Source: Candidatus Phosphoribacter baldrii
GTDB lineage: Bacteria > Actinomycetota > Actinomycetes > Actinomycetales > Dermatophilaceae
Length of the DNA: 64,000 nt
Assembly (NCBI GenBank): GCA_016704565.1
Contig: JADIZV010000001.1
Coordinates: forward strand, 1,240,001-1,304,000
Reading direction: 5' to 3'
Shown here in pieces: positions 58,987-64,000 of this stretch (the stretch's first letter is position 1; the number at the start of each line of letters is the position of its first letter). Made by a program: the position numbers and the translations under genes. Below the pieces are notes generated by a model. That model worked only from the letters and a program-made list of their open reading frames with translations, had not been told where the DNA came from and did no database searches.

Positions 58987-59862
58987 TCAACGGTTGGCCA
59001 GCCACCAGAGCCACCAGACGATGAGGAACATCCCGATCACGGCGTTGATGGCGAAGACGATCCACCCGCGCGTGGCCAGCCGGGCGGCCCGGGCCGGGTC
59101 GGTCGAATTGCGTTTCATCGACATGACCGCCATGACTGCACTCGGCGGGCCGATGATCCCAGCGGCGAGAATGGACACGATCGCGACGATGAGCAGGATG
59201 ATCGCCGACGTGTTGCTCGGCGCGACGGTGGCCGCTCCCGGCGCCGGATAGCCCTGTGCCGCATAGGGATACGACTGCTGCCCTGGGTAGGTCGGCACCT
59301 GGGTCGGGTAGGCCTGGGTCGGGTAGGTCTGCGTGGGGTAGTTCGGGGGTGGGTAACCCTGTGTTGGGTATGCCGTCGCGTCTCCCGGTTGGGGTGCGGG
59401 CTGACCGTAGGCAGGCGGGGGGTAGCTCTGCTGGGGGTATCCCTGCGGCTGCGAACTCGGCTGGGGACCCGCGGGCGGGTAGGCGGCCGATGGGGGAGGC
59501 CAGGCGGCCGTGGGAGGTGGGAAGGCCGGCGCGGCATACGGAGGCGCAGGCGGGGCGGGCACGGCATACGGAGGCGCAGGCTCGGGTGCCCAGGTCGGTA
59601 GGGGCGCGGGTTGGGGGATCGACTCGCCGACCGGTTCGGAGGTCGGCAAGACGGTCGTCGCGTTGAGGTCCGGGACGTCGAACGCGTCTGGTGTCGACAC
59701 CTCGGGTGTGGACGGTTCGGGTGCGGACGGTTCGGGTGCGGACGGTTCGGGTGCGGACGGCATACCAGCGGCGTCCGGGATGTCGAACGCGTCTGGAGCG
59801 AAGGGCATCCCCATCGGGTCGGGTGTCGACTCCTCGGTGGGGTTGTTGTCCATGTCGCTCAT
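58987..59862 (-). CDS. DUF4190-like membrane protein with proline-rich repeats
   Basis: 291 aa. The first ~205 residues are disordered: tandem SAPEP units (encoded by a 15-base repeat near 59697-59760), then Pro/Tyr-rich YPTQ and GYPPP repeats. Two helices close the protein (AIILLIVAIVSILAAGIIGP and WIVFAINAVIGMFLIVWWLW) with DUF4190-like spacing. The cytosolic repeat region may bind partners at the membrane. Function unknown. Three octamer copies lie in the repeat region. Confidence 0.75.
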   Translation of the reverse strand: MSDMDNNPTEESTPDPMGMPFAPDAFDIPDAAGMPSAPEPSAPEPSAPEPSTPEVSTPDAFDVPDLNATTVLPTSEPVGESIPQPAPLPTWAPEPAPPYAVPAPPAPPYAAPAFPPPTAAWPPPSAAYPPAGPQPSSQPQGYPQQSYPPPAYGQPAPQPGDATAYPTQGYPPPNYPTQTYPTQAYPTQVPTYPGQQSYPYAAQGYPAPGAATVAPSNTSAIILLIVAIVSILAAGIIGPPSAVMAVMSMKRNSTDPARAARLATRGWIVFAINAVIGMFLIVWWLWWLANR

Positions 59863-59973
59863 CGCGGTCTCCTGTCCTCGCGGCGAGACTACCCGCTCAC
59901 ACGGGAACGCTCACCTGCCGCTGGCCCTGCGAGAATCCAACCCGGCAGCGACACCGGGAAACTGGAGGCAGCG

Positions 59974-60906
59974 ATGAGGGCTCCACAAGTGCAGCGCGAC
60001 CACAGCCTGCCCGCGCGCGTGACGATCTATGAGGTCGGCGCCCGCGACGGTCTGCAGAACGAGAAATCGGTCGTCCCGGCCGCCGTCAAAGCTGAGTTGA
60101 TTCGTCGGCTCGTCGCGGCTGGGCTGCCGGTGGTCGAGACGACGTCGTTCGTCAACCCGGCCTGGGTGCCGCAGTTGGCGGATGCGGCCGACGTGCTCGC
60201 ACTGCTCGGCGCGGATGGCACCGGGCGCAATCGGCCGGTCCTCGTCCCGAACGTCCGCGGGCTGGATCGGGCGCTCGAGGCCGGCTGCCAAGCCATCGCG
60301 ATCTTCGGCTCGGCCACCGAGACCTTTGCCCAGCGCAACCTCGGCCGGAGCATTGCCGAGTCGGTGGCGATGTTCGCGCCGGTGGTCGAGCGGGCGCGGG
60401 AGTCGGGCCTGTGGGTGCGCGCCTATGTCTCGATGTGTTTCGGTGACCCCTGGGAGGGCGACGTCCCGGTCGGCCAGGTGGTCGATGCGTCACGGCGCCT
60501 GATGGACCTGGGCTGCGATGAGCTGAGCCTCGGCGACACGATCGGGGTGGCGACGACCGGTCAGGTGGGTGCGTTGCTCGACGGGCTGGAGACGGCCGGG
60601 ATCGGACGGGACCGGGTCGCCGTGCACTTCCACGACACCTATGGACAGGCCTTGGCCAACACGCTGGCGGCGCTGCGCGAGGGCGTCACCATCGTCGACT
60701 CGTCGGCGGGTGGGCTGGGCGGGTGCCCCTACGCCAAGTCCGCGACGGGCAACCTGGCCACCGAGGACCTCGTTTGGGCTCTGCACGGCGCTGGGGTGGA
60801 GACCGGCGTCGACCTGCCAGCTCTCATCGAGACCTCCGCCTGGCTAGCAGGCCTCCTCGGCCGACCCTCGGCGTCCCGCGTGGTGACGGCGCTGGCCGGC
60901 ACCTGA
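59974..60906 (+). CDS. Hydroxymethylglutaryl-CoA lyase
   Basis: 310 aa TIM-barrel of the HMGL-like family. VTIYEVGARDGLQNE opens the barrel (catalytic Arg-Asp), VAVHFHDTYGQALAN gives metal-binding histidines, and GGLGGCPYAKSATGN holds the catalytic cysteine loop. It splits HMG-CoA into acetyl-CoA and acetoacetate, the last step of leucine breakdown; this fits the acyl-CoA oxidation genes at 19-22 kb, though they are distant. GGAGG precedes the ATG at 59974. Confidence 0.92.
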   Translation: MRAPQVQRDHSLPARVTIYEVGARDGLQNEKSVVPAAVKAELIRRLVAAGLPVVETTSFVNPAWVPQLADAADVLALLGADGTGRNRPVLVPNVRGLDRALEAGCQAIAIFGSATETFAQRNLGRSIAESVAMFAPVVERARESGLWVRAYVSMCFGDPWEGDVPVGQVVDASRRLMDLGCDELSLGDTIGVATTGQVGALLDGLETAGIGRDRVAVHFHDTYGQALANTLAALREGVTIVDSSAGGLGGCPYAKSATGNLATEDLVWALHGAGVETGVDLPALIETSAWLAGLLGRPSASRVVTALAGT

Positions 60907-60920
60907 CCCGTTGCCGATGC

Positions 60921-63212
60921 TCACACGGGGGCGGCACCGGTGATCCGGTGCAGGAGATAGAGCTGCTCGGCGTCGGACTCGCCGGACACGGCATACACGC
61001 GGCCGCCCTCGATGCGCACGGGCCGGACGAGGTGTCGCGCGGTGCGGCCGTTGCTGTCGGCATACCCGATCCACAGGGAGAGTGAGTCGGAAACTGCCTG
61101 CCGCAGTAGTGAGCTCGTCTGCTGTGGGGTGCCAGACAACGGCCCTCGCGGCGGTGCGCCCGCGACCGGACGCTCCGGAGCGGCGCGCAACGCAGCGACC
61201 AGGGACCTCGCCGCCGCCGCGGTCAGGGTCGGCAGCGTCGGCTCCGGTATGCCGCGTGCCTGGGTCGGTCGCGCCCTCCGCGGGGTCGGCCGGTCGACAA
61301 CGACCACCCCGTCGAAGGTCTCGCGCGCAGGGGAGTAGCCGCCAGCCCGCAGCAGCTCGACGAGCACCGCGGGGTCGGACTGCGAGACCAGCACGGTGGG
61401 GGCAATCCGGCGCAATAGGGCCCGGGAGAGCGCCCGGTCGGTGAGTAAGGTCGCCAGCACGGCCTCGTCGTCCGAGCGGATGTATGCCGTCGCGCCGCCG
61501 ACTCTCGTCTGCCCGTGCAACCGGGCGACGTCCCGGACGAGGTAGTCCAGCGGCTGCGGCACAGGCGTCCGGCTCGACACCCGGAGTGTGTCGAGCACCT
61601 CGTCGGCGGTCCACCCACTGTCGAGTGCCCGCCGCACCGACTCGGCCGACAGTCGCAAAACCGTTGCGCCACCACGTGACTCGACGTCGCTCACCAGACG
61701 CATGAACCGTCCGAGCGCACCGTCCAGCGGGCCGGGAGCGATCGCCGTGAGATCGGCCTGCAGCAGCACGTGGTCGACCGACGGAGGCAACGTGCCGTCA
61801 GCCGACTCAGCCAGGTGGGCGCTCGACGCGCCGACAGCGAGGCCACGACCCAGGCCGCTGAGCGCGCCGAGAGCGGTCGCCCCGAGCCAGTCGGCTTCAC
61901 GCAACACGGCAACGGTCGCCTCGGTGAGCGTCCGTCGGTCGGCCAACGGCCGACGCCAGGTCACTCGCTCGGTCACCGATTCGGGTGTTGGGGCGCTGCC
62001 CGCGGGCAGCGCTGCCAGCTCGCGCAGGACATCGGCGCGGACGCCCCGGACGGCCGGCCAACGCACCTGTTGACCGAGGGCGCCCACGGTTGCGCCGCCA
62101 GCGCCCTGGGTCCCCACGAGGTATGCCGCCCGCGGGCTCTCCCACCACGCCTGCGCGACGCTCGCCCAGCGGGCTCCGGCCGAACGGGATCGCCACACGT
62201 CGAACTCGGGGGTCGGTGTGAAGGCCGGGATTAGCTCGCCGTCGTCGACGATGAGGCTGGCGGCGAGGGCCAGTTCGGCGAGCCACGCCGCGTGGGGAGG
62301 CTCGAGGTCGACATCCCGGGCCAGCGCGGCCAGGTCGCGGACGCCCAACGCGCCCGAGCGCAGCACCCGAGGCGGGTTGGCGGTCCAGAGGTCGCCAAGC
62401 TGGTCGAGGTGGTCGAGCAGGTCGCGGGCGCTCGCGCCCGCGACCCGCTCGACCACCGCTGGGTCCACCGCGGCGTTGTCGAGCTCCGGGGCCGCCACGA
62501 GCGGTTTCCGGTGGATCCGTCCGCCCCGCAACGCCAACGCCACCTCCCGGACCAGACAGACATGCCCGATCCCGCTCGGGGCGCACAGCCCGCGCTGGAC
62601 CAGCCAGGCTGCTCCGTCATGGGCCGGGCCGGACGGTGGCACCGTCCCGATCGGGGGTCCCCAGGTGAGCGAGTCGAGGATGGCTCGCGCAGCCGGGGGT
62701 GCATCGGCAACCACGCCGGGAAGGTCGGCGGGGCTGGGAGGTGAGCTCGCGGCATACTCGGGCGCCACCTCGGCTGCACGGATGCCGAGCCCGCCCGGAT
62801 GGGGGCCGAGCACGTCGGCGACGGCGCGCACGGGGTGGGGTCCGGCGGGTGACCACCAGAGCAGGCCCACCTCCCACAGTCCATCGAGGGCAGCGGCAGG
62901 GTCCGCGCCGAGGAGCGCCTCCACGTCCGCGACGGCCGCGGCGCCCGAGGGTTGCGGCTCGCTGGCGACCAGCAGGGCTTCCACCGCTTGGAGTTGCCCG
63001 CGATCGAGCCGCTCCAGGGCGCGCTGGACGCTCGTGCGGGTTGTCGCGCGGGCGGCGAGCGCGACAAGGTCCGCGGGCGCAGGGCGGGCGAGGTCGGGGC
63101 GGGCGAGCAGCAGCGCGGCGAGCTGAGCGTCGGTCCGCTGACGCAGGTCGTCGGCGAGGCTGCGGGCGGCGGGGTGCGTCGTGCGCTTGGCCTTCCCGCG
63201 CGTCCGCTGCAT
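60921..63212 (-). CDS. Helicase-associated / WYL-domain protein (XPB partner)
   Basis: 763 aa. Ala/Leu-rich helical N-terminal region, a helicase-associated (XPB/Ssl2 N-terminal-like) middle (TLPPSVDHVLLQADLTAIAP, RLSAESVRRALDSGWTADEV, PVPQPLDYLVRDVARLHG), and a C-terminal WYL-like segment (SLSLWIGYADSNGRTARHLV). In mycobacteria the homologue Rv0862c is beside XPB, and here it lies about 2 kb away on the same strand. Likely partner in DNA repair; the WYL part may sense nucleic acid. The ATG at 63212 was chosen for its basic start and normal length. Confidence 0.82.
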   Translation of the reverse strand: MQRTRGKAKRTTHPAARSLADDLRQRTDAQLAALLLARPDLARPAPADLVALAARATTRTSVQRALERLDRGQLQAVEALLVASEPQPSGAAAVADVEALLGADPAAALDGLWEVGLLWWSPAGPHPVRAVADVLGPHPGGLGIRAAEVAPEYAASSPPSPADLPGVVADAPPAARAILDSLTWGPPIGTVPPSGPAHDGAAWLVQRGLCAPSGIGHVCLVREVALALRGGRIHRKPLVAAPELDNAAVDPAVVERVAGASARDLLDHLDQLGDLWTANPPRVLRSGALGVRDLAALARDVDLEPPHAAWLAELALAASLIVDDGELIPAFTPTPEFDVWRSRSAGARWASVAQAWWESPRAAYLVGTQGAGGATVGALGQQVRWPAVRGVRADVLRELAALPAGSAPTPESVTERVTWRRPLADRRTLTEATVAVLREADWLGATALGALSGLGRGLAVGASSAHLAESADGTLPPSVDHVLLQADLTAIAPGPLDGALGRFMRLVSDVESRGGATVLRLSAESVRRALDSGWTADEVLDTLRVSSRTPVPQPLDYLVRDVARLHGQTRVGGATAYIRSDDEAVLATLLTDRALSRALLRRIAPTVLVSQSDPAVLVELLRAGGYSPARETFDGVVVVDRPTPRRARPTQARGIPEPTLPTLTAAAARSLVAALRAAPERPVAGAPPRGPLSGTPQQTSSLLRQAVSDSLSLWIGYADSNGRTARHLVRPVRIEGGRVYAVSGESDAEQLYLLHRITGAAPV

Positions 63213-63367
63213 CCGGTCATCGTCGCACGCCTCGGCACAGGGGTATGCCGCCTGCCCACGTGGCACGTCTGGCCTGGCCCGCCAGCCCCGCCCGTTTGCC
63301 CCGCCGGTGCCGGTGTCGGTGCCGGTGCGCCTTGCGCCGGCGGGATGGCCGGTGGCATCGTCAAACG

Positions 63368-64000
63368 ATGGCGTTCACCGGGTTCCCCCCAGCGGCTGTG
63401 GACTTCTTCGCCCAGCTGGAGGCGGACAACACGAAGGCGTTCTGGACGGCGAACAAGGCCACCTGGGACGTGGCCGCGCGCGACCCGATGCTCGCCCTGC
63501 TCGATCAGCTGGAGGACGAGTTCGGGCCGGCCACGCCATTCCGGCCCTACCGGGACGTGCGGTTCAGTGCGGACAAGACCCCCTACAAGACCCACATCGG
63601 CGCGGTGGCGGGGCCGACCAAGTGGGTTGGCTGTTATGTGCAGCTGAGCGCCGACGGCCTGGCGGTGGGCGGTGGCTTCCATGCCCCCGGGGCTGCTCAC
63701 ACTGGACGGTTCCGGGCGGCCGTCGACGCGCCGGCCTCGGGTGGCGACCTCGTCACGATCGTCGATGGCCTGCGGCGCAAGGGATTCGAGGTGAGGGGGG
63801 CCGCAGTCAAGACCGCCCCACGCGGGTTCGCCAAGGACCATCCGCGGATCGACCTGCTGCGGATGGCCGAGGTCATGGTCATCCGCGAGCTCGGGACGCC
63901 CGCCTGGCTCGGCACCCCGCGAGCGGCCACCGAGGTGGCCAAGGCGTGGCGTGCCTGCCGACCACTCACCGACTGGATCGTCGAGCACGTCGGCACCGAG
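63368..64000 (+). CDS. DUF2461 (TIGR02453) family protein, 3' end cut by window
   Basis: 211 codons are visible and no stop is reached. FPPAAVDFFAQLEADNTKAF, FRPYRDVRFSADKTPYKTHI, GGGFHAPGA and PRGFAKDHPRIDLLRM are the family blocks; members are about 210-230 aa, so only a few residues are missing. Function unknown. The ATG at 63368 gives the standard N terminus. The 155 bases upstream contain short CCGGTG repeats and one octamer copy. Confidence 0.85.
   Translation, partial: MAFTGFPPAAVDFFAQLEADNTKAFWTANKATWDVAARDPMLALLDQLEDEFGPATPFRPYRDVRFSADKTPYKTHIGAVAGPTKWVGCYVQLSADGLAVGGGFHAPGAAHTGRFRAAVDAPASGGDLVTIVDGLRRKGFEVRGAAVKTAPRGFAKDHPRIDLLRMAEVMVIRELGTPAWLGTPRAATEVAKAWRACRPLTDWIVEHVGTE

Larger units (their letters stand above)
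1..64000. repeat. Dispersed octamer GTATGCCG / CGGCATAC, about 114 copies
   Basis: Exact copies read by eye start near: 1451, 1570, 2718, 3460, 3690, 3991, 4546, 6101, 6339, 7340, 7498, 7945, 8875, 10036, 10446, 11322, 12142, 12474, 12523, 13081, 13577, 13685, 13949, 15023, 15214, 15492, 15989, 16402, 17127, 18212, 18352, 19043, 19217, 19412, 20145, 20155, 20260, 20990, 21926, 22397, 23296, 23693, 24113, 24434, 24921, 25323, 25759, 26275, 26371, 27246, 27655, 28242, 28515, 28709, 28873, 31730, 33972, 34084, 34786, 34828, 35778, 36832, 36919, 37079, 37978, 38649, 38703, 38916, 39487, 41394, 41415, 41598, 43487, 43728, 43919, 44086, 44174, 45109, 45794, 45819, 46471, 47049, 48484, 48526, 48841, 48996, 49338, 49357, 50322, 50775, 50956, 51484, 52359, 52731, 53384, 54839, 54903, 55771, 56074, 56460, 57760, 57845, 58751, 59368, 59532, 59562, 59759, 60989, 61059, 61247, 61482, 62121, 62750, 63243. 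The base before GTATGCCG is most often G or C. Copies lie on both strands, inside genes and between them. Function unknown; see findings. Confidence 0.9.

Noticed and set aside
1..64000. Prophage or integrative element
   Set aside because: No integrase, capsid, portal, relaxase or att-like repeats were found; base composition looks uniform.

Overview
The window is high-GC DNA from a Gram-positive actinobacterium, most likely an Intrasporangiaceae-like member of the Micrococcales. This placement is inferred from gene content (two NarL-type two-component systems, a WXG100 protein, HelD, an ATP-dependent LigB-type ligase, XPB helicase with its partner, CIRCE-controlled stand-alone groEL, a Pit/DUF3349 module) and from frequent leaderless promoters; no rRNA, tRNA, CRISPR array, integrase or transposase was seen. 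It reads as ordinary chromosome with a few accessory patches.

Layout. 0-1.2 kb: the start of an RND exporter gene and a dehydratase-glyoxalase fusion. 1.2-8.7 kb: an operon running leftward from an ArsR-type regulator through six subunits of a membrane complex related to formate hydrogenlyase and complex I. Its large subunit has lost all nickel-iron cysteines, and the gene order matches M. tuberculosis Rv0081-Rv0087. 8.8-14.9 kb: a methyltransferase, a copper-sensing patch (CsoR, two CsoR-type operators, small Cys-rich protein, DUF305 lipoprotein), an ATP-dependent DNA ligase and a PaiB-like protein. 14.9-18.7 kb: cobS, cobU and cobT, then an unusual Ser/Thr kinase fused to an ACT domain. 19.1-23.3 kb: fatty-acid/branched-chain catabolic genes (SDR, acyl-CoA dehydrogenase, thiolase) and ung. 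23.3-27.5 kb: an arsenic island with an ArsA-ArsC fusion, ArsD, ArsR and an aquaporin, but no ArsB or Acr3 pump. 27.5-29.1 kb: thioesterase, HAD phosphatase, DUF3263 protein. 29.1-33.4 kb: two tandem phosphate (Pit) transporter modules with PHO-box-like repeats upstream. 33.6-39.5 kb: HIT protein, GT87 mannosyltransferase, a two-component operon, fdhD and a glutamine amidotransferase. 39.5-41.5 kb: a repeat-rich, gene-poor patch around an AbiEi-like gene. 41.5-48.4 kb: groEL with two CIRCE operators, small membrane and unknown genes, HNH nuclease, PlsC, WXG100, Nudix and MFS exporter. 48.4-57.3 kb: dienelactone hydrolase-HD-HelD operon, a second two-component operon with a DUF4097 protein, HtrA protease and a membrane protein. 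57.3-64 kb: XPB helicase, a DUF4190-like protein, HMG-CoA lyase, the helicase-associated WYL protein and a truncated DUF2461 gene.

The most striking property is not a gene. A non-palindromic octamer, GTATGCCG (reverse complement CGGCATAC), occurs about 114 times by hand count, roughly once per 560 bases, on both strands, in all reading frames and also between genes. About two or three copies are expected from base composition. It forces rare codons such as ATA and TAT, and is missing from groEL and from the Pit genes. It looks like an uptake-signal-like or otherwise selected genome-wide sequence.
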